Assembly: GCA_037443885.1 (NCBI GenBank)
Contig: JBBINN010000084.1
Span: forward strand, 1-12,608
Origin: SG8-30 sp037443885
GTDB taxonomy: Bacteria; Pseudomonadota; Gammaproteobacteria; Steroidobacterales; Steroidobacteraceae
Direction of reading: 5' to 3'
Length of the DNA: 12,608 bases
The notes below the pieces were generated by a model that was given only the letters and a program-made list of their open reading frames with translations, had not been told where the DNA came from and did not search any database. Below, piece by piece: positions 1 to 9,245 of the stretch (position 1 is the stretch's first letter; each line of letters begins with the position of its first letter). The position numbers were made by a program, and so were the translations under genes.

Positions 1-731
1 GCAACCTCAACCGGCGGCTGCAGCCGACGGCCGACCCTGTGGAATACGAGGACCACATCGCCAACGTCCTGTGCCCGCTGCTCGCCGCGCACGAGGTGCT
101 GCTCGACCTGCACAGCTTCCGCACGCCGGGCCAGCCGTTCGTGTTGCGTGGCCCGGCCGACAACGACGGGCCGCTCGAGCCGTTCCGCCATGCCGGGGCC
201 GAAGCGCGGCTCGCCGCCCACCTGGGCGCCCAGCGCGTCGTGGACGGCTGGATGGACGTCTACGCGGCGGGTGTCGCGGCGCGCCGCCGCCGGGCGCTCA
301 CGCCCGGGGCGGTGTTCGAGGATCCAGCCTACGGCGTCGGAACGACCGAGTACATGCGTTCGGCAGGCGGCTACGGCGTGACGCTCGAGTGTGGCCAGCA
401 CGACGACCCGAGGGCGCCGGCGTTCGCCCATCGGGCGATCCGAAACACGCTGGCGCTCCTGGGCCTCGTGGATGCGCCCATGCCGGCGCCGGAGGGCCCG
501 TTCGAGTGCCTGACGCTGGCCGAGGTGCACGACCGCTTCGCCGAGGGAGACCGTTTCGAGAAACCCTGGAAAAGCTTCGACCCCGTGGTGGCCGGCGAGC
601 GCATCGCACTGCGCGCCGACGGCAGCGAGCTCCGCGCACCGCAGGACGGTTACGTGGTGTTCCCGGACGCCGGCGCGAAGCCGGGGCACGAGTGGTTCTA
701 CTTCGCGCGGCCGAGCGAGCGGCCGCTGTAG
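1..731 (+). CDS. Succinylglutamate desuccinylase/aspartoacylase family protein (3' part, 5' end outside window)
   Basis: The reading frame is open from position 3 and ends at TAG 729-731, leaving 242 visible residues. The visible part starts with NLNR, matching the conserved (D/N)LNR substrate-binding motif of the AstE/AspA branch of M14 zinc carboxypeptidase-like hydrolases. About 30 residues on is LLDLHSF, whose His is the third zinc ligand of the family. Further on, VTLECGQHDD carries the catalytic Glu. The first two zinc ligands (HxxE type) should lie upstream of the window. After the catalytic core, about 80 residues form the expected C-terminal beta-rich domain. The family hydrolyses N-acyl amino acids or related amide bonds. 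The true substrate cannot be told from this fragment, and no astABCD-type arginine catabolism genes are adjacent. An internal GTG at 39 is not the start, because the conserved NLNR lies before it. The gene converges on the FG-GAP lipoprotein gene with a 45-bp gap in which I see no clear terminator. Confidence 0.85.
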   Translation, partial: NLNRRLQPTADPVEYEDHIANVLCPLLAAHEVLLDLHSFRTPGQPFVLRGPADNDGPLEPFRHAGAEARLAAHLGAQRVVDGWMDVYAAGVAARRRRALTPGAVFEDPAYGVGTTEYMRSAGGYGVTLECGQHDDPRAPAFAHRAIRNTLALLGLVDAPMPAPEGPFECLTLAEVHDRFAEGDRFEKPWKSFDPVVAGERIALRADGSELRAPQDGYVVFPDAGAKPGHEWFYFARPSERPL

Positions 732-776
732 GACCCGTCAACACCATGCCGGTCGCTGCGTAGTCAACCCGCTGAG

Positions 777-2027
777 TCAGAGCGGCCGGGCGGCGAGCAA
801 CGAACCTGGTCGCACCGGGTCGTTATAGAGCACCTTCGGGCCCTCGTCGGCGACGATGTCCACCGCGCCGTCGCCGTCGAGGTCGGCGGCGGCAATGTAG
901 ATCACCTGGTCGCCCGTGTCGTAGCGGCCGCCACGCGCGAATCGCCCAGGCTGCGCAGGCTCCTGGAAGAAGAGCTGCACGACGGATTCGAGGTCGTTGA
1001 CGAGGCCCGGCACTGCAGCCGAGACGGCGATATCCGGCTGTCCATCGCCGTTGAAGTCGGCGATGCAGGCCATGTGGGCGATGTCGTTCATGGCGTAGAA
1101 GACGCCGGGGCGGAACTGGCCCGCGTGCGCCGGATCCGCAAGCAGGAGGGTGATGCCCGAGCCCTTGCCGTCGATGCCGTCATTCGCGACGACGAGGTCG
1201 GGCCGGCCGTCGCCGTCGAGGTCGGTGACCGACACGTGACGAGGCCGCTGCCCTGCGTCGAGGCGCAAGGCCGGCAGGAAGCTGCCCTCGACGAAGGGAT
1301 CCTGCACGACGAGGAAGACGCCTGCGCGGGCGGGGTCGGACGACCGGGAGGCCAGCAGCAGGTCGGCGCGAGCGTCGCCATTCAGGTCGGCCGCCGCCAC
1401 GCTGATCCCGCCTGCCCCGAGCGGAACATGGACGGCGCCGGCGAAGACGCCCGGCGACCCCGGCTCCTGGAGCAGCATGGCCGCACCGCCCGGGGACACT
1501 GAATTGAGTGCGACTGCAAGGTCGTTGCGCCCGTCGCCATCGAGGTCGGCGACTGCTATCTCGTGGGGCGCTCGCGGCGTCGCGAAGCTCGTCGCCGGCT
1601 TGAAGCGCCCGGGTTGCGTCGGGTCCTGCTGCAGCAACCACAAGCGGTCGCTGTCGGGCGTGGAGACGACGAGGTCGGCGAGACCGTCCGATGAGAGGTC
1701 TGCGGCCGCAATGCCCCAGGGGTCGGCGCCGACGTCGTAGCGGACAGCAGCGGCGAAGCCGCGCGGGGAAGCGGGGTCGTGCAGGTACACCCGGACCGAG
1801 CCGGGATGGGGCGGCGGCCCGGCAACGTAGGTGTTCACGATGGCCACATCCACCCGGCCATCCCCGTCGAGGTCCTTTGCGACGACGCCGACCTGCAGGT
1901 CGAAGGCCGGGATGATGGTACTGCCACCCGCACCGCCGCCTCCCCCTCCACCCCCGCAGCCGCCGACAGCCAAGGCTGCGACAACCAGCGCTGCGATGCC
2001 GGAGCCGCGAACGAGACGCGTAAGCAT
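777..2027 (-). CDS. FG-GAP/VCBS repeat lipoprotein
   Basis: This 416-residue protein has a type II signal peptide: a basic start (MLTRLVRGSG), a hydrophobic stretch and the lipobox VGGC, with Cys24 as the predicted lipidated residue. Eight glycines follow at once (25-32), then a flexible linker. The rest holds seven copies of a Ca-binding loop of the form DxDGDGxxD, at about residues 52-60, 110-118, 161-169, 214-222, 269-277, 324-332 and 382-390. They are spaced 51-58 residues apart, as in FG-GAP/VCBS repeats that fold as beta-propeller blades; seven copies suggest one seven-bladed propeller. Copies 2 (SSDG) and 4 (NGDA) are degenerate. The role is probably surface or periplasmic adhesion or carbohydrate/ligand binding, but no catalytic motif is visible and the function is unknown. 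The start is ATG 2027 with GAGGAG eight bases upstream. It is co-directional with the GGDEF-EAL gene, 132 bp downstream of it. Confidence 0.87.
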   Translation of the reverse strand: MLTRLVRGSGIAALVVAALAVGGCGGGGGGGGAGGSTIIPAFDLQVGVVAKDLDGDGRVDVAIVNTYVAGPPPHPGSVRVYLHDPASPRGFAAAVRYDVGADPWGIAAADLSSDGLADLVVSTPDSDRLWLLQQDPTQPGRFKPATSFATPRAPHEIAVADLDGDGRNDLAVALNSVSPGGAAMLLQEPGSPGVFAGAVHVPLGAGGISVAAADLNGDARADLLLASRSSDPARAGVFLVVQDPFVEGSFLPALRLDAGQRPRHVSVTDLDGDGRPDLVVANDGIDGKGSGITLLLADPAHAGQFRPGVFYAMNDIAHMACIADFNGDGQPDIAVSAAVPGLVNDLESVVQLFFQEPAQPGRFARGGRYDTGDQVIYIAAADLDGDGAVDIVADEGPKVLYNDPVRPGSLLAARPL

Positions 2028-2159
2028 TGCCTCGACTCCTCAATCCCCGTTGCTGCGGAGATGAGGCCGTCCCGGTGCATTGCAATCGCGGAACCCGGCG
2101 ATGCCGCGCGTGCCTGCGGCACGGAGCCCCGGGCGCGGCGGCCGGCTGCTGCCTCCGGG
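2028..2159 (-). other. 132-bp gap between GGDEF-EAL gene and lipoprotein gene
   Basis: The gap contains a perfect 6-bp hairpin with a 3-base loop (CGTGCC/GGCACG, 2109-2123) but no following T-run, so it is not a convincing terminator. The lipoprotein ribosome binding site (GAGGAG on the minus strand) is at 2036-2041. A TTGCAA at 2080-2085 could pass for a -35 element, but no acceptable -10 lies 16-18 bp downstream. It is therefore unresolved whether the lipoprotein gene has its own promoter or is co-transcribed. Confidence 0.4.
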
Positions 2160-4955
2160 CTAGGCGACCGACCGCTGGCGCGCGTGCGTGTCGACCTGGA
2201 AGCGGCCTGTCGCGGTGAGCCAGTCGTCCCGGCGCGAGTGCCTCAGCTCGGCGCGCCGCGCCGCGAAGGGTGTCCGCGCGAGCGCCTCGAGCGAGCAGGC
2301 CCTGGAGAAGAGGAACCCCTGGCCCGCGACGCAGCCGAGGTCGATGAGCTGCTCGACCTGCACTTCCTGCTCGATGCCCTCGGCGACGGTCTCGAGGCCG
2401 AGCGTGGCGCCGAGCATCACGATCGCGCGCGCAAGCTCCGGCCCCTCGTCCTGCTCGGACAGGCGGCTGACGAACGACCGGTCGATCTTGAGGATGTCGA
2501 TGGGGAAGCGGTGCAGGTAGGAGAGCGACGAGTAGCCCATGCCGAAATCGTCGATCGCAAGCCGCACGCCGAGCGCCTTGAGCCGCCGTAAGATCTCGAG
2601 GTTGACCTCGGTGTTGTGCATGATCGAGCTCTCGGTCAGCTCGATCACGAGGTTGCCGGCCTCGAGCCCGGACTCCGCGAGCGCCTGCTGCGCGTCGCCG
2701 ACGAGGTCGCCGTGCTGCAGGTGACGCCCGGAGATGTTGACCGTGATGCGCAGCGTCTCGCCGTCCGCCACGGCGCCGCGCCACGCCTTGACCTGGCGGC
2801 AGGCCTCGAACAGCACCCATCGGCCCAGCCGGATGATCTGGCCCGATTCCTCGGCCGCGTGTATGAACCTTTGTGGCGGCAGGATGCCGAGCGTCGGGTG
2901 ACTCCAGCGCACCAGTGCCTCCGCGCCGAGCATCTCGCGGGTGTTGAGGTCGACGAGCGGCTGGAACTCGATGAAGAACTCCCGCCTGTCCAGCGCGCGC
3001 TCGATATCCTCCTCCAGGCGCAGGCGCTCGCGCAGCTGCTCCTCCATATGCGGCTGGAAGACGACGAACCGCCCCTTGCCTGAGGCCTTCGCCTGGTACA
3101 TGGCGATGTCGGCGTTGCGCAGCAGCTGCTCGGTGTCGTCGTCCTCCACCGCGAACGCCACGCCGATGCTCGTCGTGATCCGCGACTCGCTGCCTTCCAG
3201 GAACAGCGGCTCGCGGAAGGACTGCGCGATCGCCTCTGCCAGCCGCTCCACCTCGGCGACACCACATACCCCTTCGAGCAGGATCGCGAACTCGTCGCCG
3301 CCGAGGCGCGCGACGGTGTCGGCGGAGCGCGTGCACTTGACAAGGCGCTGCGCGGCGGTCTGCAGCAGGCGGTCGCCGGCATCGTGACCGAGCGAGTCGT
3401 TGATGTTCTTGAAGTTGTCGAGGTCCAGGAACATGACCGCGACGTCCTGCCGGGTCTCGCGGGCTAGCGCCAGCGCGTGCTCGACCCGGTTGCGGAACAG
3501 GCTGCGGTTGGCGAGCAGCGTCAGCGGGTCGTGGAACGCGAGCTGCCGCAGCTGCTCCTCCAGCGCCTTGCGTTCGCTCACGTCGCGGAAGTTGAGCGCC
3601 AGGCCGCCGATCGCCGGATCGTCGAGCAGGTTGCTGCCGACGCTCTCGAGGGCCAGGCGGCGCGCTCCGTTGCCGACGATGAACTCGACCGGCCCGACGG
3701 CGCGACCGCGGGTGTTCGCCACCTCGGCCAGGAACCCCGCCAGCCGCTCGCGGTCCAGGTCAGTCCACAGGTCGAGGAGATTGCGTCCCACCAGTTCCTC
3801 GGGCTGCCGTTCCAGGGTGCGCTCAGCGGCGGAGGAAGCGAAGCGCACGGACCCGTCCACGTCGGTGATCATGATCACGTCGGACGAGTTGCGGATCAGG
3901 GAGGCGTAGCGCGCCTCGACGAGCCCCGCGGCGCGGCGTTCCCGCGACGCGGCGTCGTCCCGCAGGATGGCGCCCTGGCGCAGCATGACGAGCAGCGTCA
4001 GTACGAAGATGACAACGGTGAGGGTGGTGCCCGGGTTGTTGGCGCGGTCGCTCTCGAAATAGACCAGCACCAGGAAGGAGACCAGCATCGCGACGTAGGG
4101 CAGTCCCTGGGCCGCGCTTGCGCTCGAGGGCTTGCCGGGCGTCGGAATCTCCCGCAGGTGCTCACGGGCGGCGGCGCCGAGCCAGACGTAGCAGGACAGG
4201 TAGATGGCGTCGGAGAGACCGCCCGGCAGGTACTCGCCGGAAACCTTGGACATCGCCCAGACGATGTCGGCGAGGAACATCGTCGAGAAGCCGAGGGTCA
4301 GCAGCAGCAGGGTGCGGCGCCCGAGCGGTTCGCCGGCGGCGTTCATGAGCAGCACGCCGAAGGCCAGCAGCATCAGGCAGTTCAGGCCGATGTAGGCCTG
4401 CGACAGGGCGTAGCGGAGCAGCTGCGTGCCCGGGTCCGCGGCCGCCGCCGGCTGGATCACGAAGTACCAGAAGAAGGCGCCGAAGCCCAGCGTCAGGATC
4501 GTTCCGTCGAGGGCCAGGCGGCCCCAGGGCATGGCCGTCGCGCTCCTGCGCAGCGCCGTCAGCACCGCCGCGAACACGAGCGGGTAGAACGCCAGGAAGA
4601 ACACCTCGCCCAGCGACGGGAAGGGATCCCGGTCGAACAGCCAGTAGGTCGAGTGGATCAAGTTGCCGACGCTGTACGAGGCGAGGGCGGCGCCGAGGAG
4701 CAGCCAGACCCTGCGTGCCGCGGCGTCACGGGAGCCCCGGGCCGCTGTGAACGCGAGGAACGCGGTCAGCACGCTCGCGATCGAGTCCGAATAGAGGTTG
4801 AAGACCTCGAGGGCGCGGGACGCGCCCTCGTCCAGCACCGTCGCCGCGATGGCGAGCGCGACGTAGGCCAACAGGCCGAGCGTGAGCTGGCCGATGCGGC
4901 CGCTGGCGAACGGCGCGGCAGATGCGATGGTCGGCGGCGGCTGTTGCGGGCTCAT
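2160..4955 (-). CDS. Membrane-anchored PAS-GGDEF-EAL c-di-GMP enzyme
   Basis: This 931-residue protein makes and/or degrades cyclic di-GMP at the inner membrane. About ten hydrophobic segments occupy residues 22-326, forming an integral-membrane sensor that I do not recognise as MHYT, MASE1 or CHASE. A PAS domain follows at about 345-460. GGDEF spans about 470-635 with an intact GGDEF signature at 552-556 and a product-inhibition I-site RxxD (R543-D546) at the canonical five-residue spacing. EAL spans about 645-895 with EAL at 679-681, VNISGRHLQ, IELTES, DDFGMGYSS (802-810), KIDRSFV and ETVAEGIE, so the known metal and catalytic residues are present. Both activities are therefore plausible; in such tandem proteins the phosphodiesterase often dominates. 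The start ATG 4955 (MSPQQ) is chosen because it lies just before the first membrane segment. The frame is open upstream to 5336, but that part is low-complexity and Arg-rich. The ribosome binding site is weak. The gene is divergent from the S8 protease. Confidence 0.9.
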   Translation of the reverse strand: MSPQQPPPTIASAAPFASGRIGQLTLGLLAYVALAIAATVLDEGASRALEVFNLYSDSIASVLTAFLAFTAARGSRDAAARRVWLLLGAALASYSVGNLIHSTYWLFDRDPFPSLGEVFFLAFYPLVFAAVLTALRRSATAMPWGRLALDGTILTLGFGAFFWYFVIQPAAAADPGTQLLRYALSQAYIGLNCLMLLAFGVLLMNAAGEPLGRRTLLLLTLGFSTMFLADIVWAMSKVSGEYLPGGLSDAIYLSCYVWLGAAAREHLREIPTPGKPSSASAAQGLPYVAMLVSFLVLVYFESDRANNPGTTLTVVIFVLTLLVMLRQGAILRDDAASRERRAAGLVEARYASLIRNSSDVIMITDVDGSVRFASSAAERTLERQPEELVGRNLLDLWTDLDRERLAGFLAEVANTRGRAVGPVEFIVGNGARRLALESVGSNLLDDPAIGGLALNFRDVSERKALEEQLRQLAFHDPLTLLANRSLFRNRVEHALALARETRQDVAVMFLDLDNFKNINDSLGHDAGDRLLQTAAQRLVKCTRSADTVARLGGDEFAILLEGVCGVAEVERLAEAIAQSFREPLFLEGSESRITTSIGVAFAVEDDDTEQLLRNADIAMYQAKASGKGRFVVFQPHMEEQLRERLRLEEDIERALDRREFFIEFQPLVDLNTREMLGAEALVRWSHPTLGILPPQRFIHAAEESGQIIRLGRWVLFEACRQVKAWRGAVADGETLRITVNISGRHLQHGDLVGDAQQALAESGLEAGNLVIELTESSIMHNTEVNLEILRRLKALGVRLAIDDFGMGYSSLSYLHRFPIDILKIDRSFVSRLSEQDEGPELARAIVMLGATLGLETVAEGIEQEVQVEQLIDLGCVAGQGFLFSRACSLEALARTPFAARRAELRHSRRDDWLTATGRFQVDTHARQRSVA

Positions 4956-5107
4956 CCTGTGGCTTACCGTCCGGCCGCGCGGCGTCGAAACCCCCATGGC
5001 GGGCCGGCAGCCCGGACTATGTAACCTGCAAGGGCGGGGCCCGGCTGTGAACCGCATCAGGAAACCGGTGGCAGGGCCGGTCAGCTGCCGTCCCCCGCCG
5101 CCGCCAC

Positions 5108-5151
5108 GCAGGCCCCCGCAGGGGTCAGGTTGCGAGGACTCGCTGGCCTGC
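5108..5151. other. Possible three-way-junction inverted-repeat structure
   Basis: A perfect 7-bp inverted repeat, GCAGGCC (5108-5114) with GGCCTGC (5145-5151), encloses two smaller hairpins. These are CCCC-GCA-GGGG (5114-5124, sharing base 5114 with the outer arm) and GCGAG-GA-CTCGC (5132-5143). The layout could be a small folded leader RNA or a protein-binding site, or it may be chance in GC-rich DNA. It matches no riboswitch consensus that I know, including the c-di-GMP ones. Confidence 0.25.
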
Positions 5152-5324
5152 TGCAGTGCGCCGCGCCGGTTCCCGTCGAGCCCCGCGACTGACGACGCCC
5201 TGGGCGGAGTCTCGTCGCCGTCGAGCGACCGGGCACGGGCAACGGCGGTGGCGCAGTGCACGGAGCGAAGCTTTGCCGCTTCTTGTAGGATTCTCGCGCC
5301 GACGCGCCCGCGAGGGGCGCACAT

Positions 5325-5330
5325 CCGGAG
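5325..5330 (+). promoter_or_regulatory. Ribosome binding site of S8 protease gene
   Basis: CCGGAG lies eight bases before ATG 5339. It supports this start over upstream in-frame candidates, because the frame is open back to 5156 but the added residues are Arg-rich and would bury the signal peptide. Confidence 0.6.
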
Positions 5331-5338
5331 CCGCATCC

Positions 5339-7237
5339 ATGACTGCTTTCCCCAAGACCTGGGCCGTCGCCGTCGCCGTCCTGGCGCTGTCCTCCCTGCC
5401 CGCTTCCGCGGCGAGCCCTGCTGCGCCGGAGCGCAGCGTGATCACGCGGCTGTCGGACCTGCCCACGTACAGCTATCCGATGCCCGTCAAGCCCAGCGAG
5501 ATGGTGCGCGACCCGGCCGCCGTGCAGGCGCTGGCCGAAGCCATCGAGAAGGACATTCGCTCGGATCTCGCGCGCTTCGACATCCAGGACGTGACGGCCG
5601 TCCGTCGCATGCACGGCACGCTGCTGACCATCGCCATGCTCAAGGGCGACGACGCGGAAGCGGCGAGGCAGGTGGCGATCGTGCGCGAGATGCAGGAGAA
5701 GCCGTCGGCAAGGCTGACCAGCGGCCGTATCACCGAGGCGCTGATCGCCGCCCGGCAGGGACCGCCGGGGGAGTTCGAGGCGACGCTGCAGAGCCACCTC
5801 GGAACGGCGCTGGGTTCCCTGCCCTGGGAAGTCGTACAGGATGACCTTCAGGGGACGAAGGCGTACCTGGAGTACGTCTCCGAGGGCCTCGTCGTCGGCA
5901 GCCTCGAGTCTTCGCTCGACCCGCCGGCCGCCGAGAAAGGTGCGCTCAGCCAGCAGCTTGCGGACAACATCCTCGGGGCGGCGTACACGCTGACGTCCAT
6001 CCTGCCGAACAAGGAAGCGCTGCACGCCGCGTATGCGGCGGTGGTCGACTCGCACAAGGAGGCACGCAAGCCGGACATCTGGGCGGCGCGCGACGTGAGC
6101 CTGGATCCCGCGTCCGGCCTCTCGCCGGTGCTGGTCGCCGTGTGGGATTCGGGCATCGACCTTGGCATCGCCGCGCTCGGCGGCCAGGCATGGGTCAACC
6201 GCAAGGAGATTCCCGGCAACGGCGTGGACGACGACGGCAACGGCCTGGTGGACGACGTCAACGGCATCGGGTTCACCCTGCACGGCGACTACACGCCTGA
6301 GCTGCTGTTCCAGATCCGCGCGGTCGGCGCGGATCCGGCTGTCTACCAGCAGTACTCCAAGGGCTTCAGCGACCTGCAGGCCAACGTGGACAGCCCGGAG
6401 GCGACGGAGCTCAAGCAGAAGCTGTCGTCGCTGCCGAAGGACGAGTACAAGCCGTTCGTCGAGGGCCTGGGCGCCTACGCGATCTACGCGCACGGCACGC
6501 ACGTGGCCGGCATCGCCGTCGCGGGCAACCCGGCCGCGCAGCTGATGACGGCCCGCATCACCTTCGATCACCGGATCATCGGCGACCGGCCCACCATCGC
6601 GCAGGCCTACAAGGACTCGTATGCCGCCGTGCGCACGATCGACTACTTCGTCGAGCAGGGCGCCAGGGTCGTCAACATGAGTTGGGGCGGCAGCCTGTCC
6701 GGCATCGAGGCCGCCCTCGAGCGGACCGGTGCCCCGGGCACGCCCGAGGAGCGCCGGGCGCTCGCACGCAGGATCTACGACATCGGCTACAAGGCGCTGC
6801 TCGAAGCGATGCGGGACGCGTCCGGCGTGCTGTTCGTGATCGCCGCCGGCAACGACGACAACAACGTGAACTTCGACGAGGTGTATCCGAGTTCCATCGA
6901 GCTTCCCAACGTCATGATCGCCGGCGCGGTGGACCAGGCCGGTGACGAGACCTCGTTCACCAGCTTCGGCAACTCGGAGGTCTTCGCCAACGGCTTCGAG
7001 GTCGAAAGCTACGTGCCCGGCGGAGCGAGGCTGAAGTTCAGCGGCACGAGCATGGCGGCACCCAATGTCGCGAACCTCGCCGCCAAGCTGTGGGCCGTCC
7101 ACCCGGACCTCACCGTTGCCGAGGTCAGGCAGCTGATCGTCGACGGCGCCGACGAGAAGCAGGCAGGCGACCGCACGATCCGGCTGATGAACCCGGCGCG
7201 CACGATGGAGCTTGCGGCACGGCGCGCGGCGAACTGA
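5339..7237 (+). CDS. Exported S8 (subtilisin-like) serine protease
   Basis: This 632-residue protein starts with a Sec signal peptide (MTAFPKTW, then a hydrophobic core, and ASA before a predicted cut near residue 24). Residues 25-255 are an Ala/Glu-rich, probably helical N-terminal region, not recognisable as an I9 inhibitor propeptide. The S8 catalytic core follows: Asp270 in VAVWDSGID, His385 in HGTHVAG, oxyanion Asn505 in IAAGNDDNN, and Ser571 in SGTSMAAP. All key residues are intact, so an active endopeptidase of the periplasm or outside is expected. Behind the Asp is an Asp/Asn/Gly-rich segment (IPGNGVDDDGNGLVDDVNG, 291-309) found in many bacterial subtilases and possibly Ca-binding. 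A further helical insertion of about 65 residues (314-380) then widens the Asp-His spacing to 115 residues. No C-terminal sorting domain is visible. The gene stands alone, convergent with rpoD, and its substrate is unknown. Confidence 0.92.
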   Translation: MTAFPKTWAVAVAVLALSSLPASAASPAAPERSVITRLSDLPTYSYPMPVKPSEMVRDPAAVQALAEAIEKDIRSDLARFDIQDVTAVRRMHGTLLTIAMLKGDDAEAARQVAIVREMQEKPSARLTSGRITEALIAARQGPPGEFEATLQSHLGTALGSLPWEVVQDDLQGTKAYLEYVSEGLVVGSLESSLDPPAAEKGALSQQLADNILGAAYTLTSILPNKEALHAAYAAVVDSHKEARKPDIWAARDVSLDPASGLSPVLVAVWDSGIDLGIAALGGQAWVNRKEIPGNGVDDDGNGLVDDVNGIGFTLHGDYTPELLFQIRAVGADPAVYQQYSKGFSDLQANVDSPEATELKQKLSSLPKDEYKPFVEGLGAYAIYAHGTHVAGIAVAGNPAAQLMTARITFDHRIIGDRPTIAQAYKDSYAAVRTIDYFVEQGARVVNMSWGGSLSGIEAALERTGAPGTPEERRALARRIYDIGYKALLEAMRDASGVLFVIAAGNDDNNVNFDEVYPSSIELPNVMIAGAVDQAGDETSFTSFGNSEVFANGFEVESYVPGGARLKFSGTSMAAPNVANLAAKLWAVHPDLTVAEVRQLIVDGADEKQAGDRTIRLMNPARTMELAARRAAN

Positions 7238-7261
7238 GGGGAAACGGATCCCGTACGGCCC

Positions 7262-7288
7262 GGCGGCGGCGCAGCCTGGGCCGCCGCC
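7262..7288. other. GC-rich perfect stem-loop after the protease gene
   Basis: GGCGGCGGC (7262-7270) pairs perfectly with GCCGCCGCC (7280-7288) around a 9-base loop. It has no T-run and lies just before the real terminator. It may stabilise the 3' end of the protease mRNA, or be incidental in GC-rich DNA. Confidence 0.35.
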
Positions 7289-7294
7289 TGAAAC

Positions 7295-7322
7295 GAGAAA
7301 GGCCCCTCGCGGGGCCTTTCTC
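7295..7322. terminator. Bidirectional intrinsic terminator between S8 protease and rpoD
   Basis: A perfect 12-bp stem, GAGAAAGGCCCC with GGGGCCTTTCTC, closes on a TCGC tetraloop. The descending arm ends in TTTCTC on the plus strand. On the minus strand the same arm is followed by GTTT, so both strands offer an interrupted U-rich end. It lies 57 bp after the protease stop and 22 bp after the rpoD stop, as expected for a terminator shared by two convergent units. Confidence 0.88.
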
Positions 7323-7344
7323 ACGATGGCGCCGGCTGCGGCGC

Positions 7345-9210
<1,866 letters not shown>

Positions 9211-9217
9211 GGGGAGA

Positions 9218-9223
9218 CCTCGC
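9218..9223 (-). promoter_or_regulatory. Ribosome binding site deciding the rpoD TTG start
   Basis: On the minus strand GCGAGG ends seven bases before TTG 9210. No comparable site precedes the other in-frame candidate, TTG 9231, so the shorter form is preferred. Confidence 0.55.
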
Positions 9224-9245
9224 GCCGGCAAAGGTAAAGCCGGCC

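Larger units (their letters stand above)
4956..5338. other. 383-bp divergent intergenic region between GGDEF-EAL gene and S8 protease gene
   Basis: I see no gene in this stretch. The minus-strand frame of the GGDEF-EAL gene stays open across it, but its translation is Arg/Gly-rich and unlike the protein. It should hold promoters for both divergent genes. For the protease, TAGGAT at 5286-5291 is a possible -10 without a recognisable -35. On the other strand nothing convincing was found. A compact fold is possible at 5108-5151 (listed separately). The protease ribosome binding site CCGGAG is at 5325-5330. Confidence 0.5.

Noticed and set aside
777..2027. Tandem DNA repeat array suggested by recurring GTCGCCGTCGAGGTCGG segments
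   Set aside because: These are codons for the DLDGDG loops of the FG-GAP repeats with diverged DNA between them; not a CRISPR array or satellite.
1180..3336. 718-codon minus-strand frame overlapping the lipoprotein and GGDEF-EAL genes
   Set aside because: Arg-rich frame-shifted reading of both real genes; no domain visible.
3477..5024. 515-codon plus-strand open frame opposite the GGDEF-EAL gene
   Set aside because: Gln/Arg/Glu/Ala-rich, no domain, antisense to clearly conserved domains; shadow frame.
4956..5336. 127-residue N-terminal extension of the GGDEF-EAL protein
   Set aside because: The frame is open, but the residues are low-complexity and Arg/Gly/Pro-rich, precede the first membrane segment without sense, and overlap the divergent promoter region.
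5081..7324. 747-codon minus-strand open frame opposite the S8 protease
   Set aside because: Arg/Ala/Val-rich translation with no recognisable motif, fully covered by a protease with an intact triad and signal peptide; a high-GC shadow frame.
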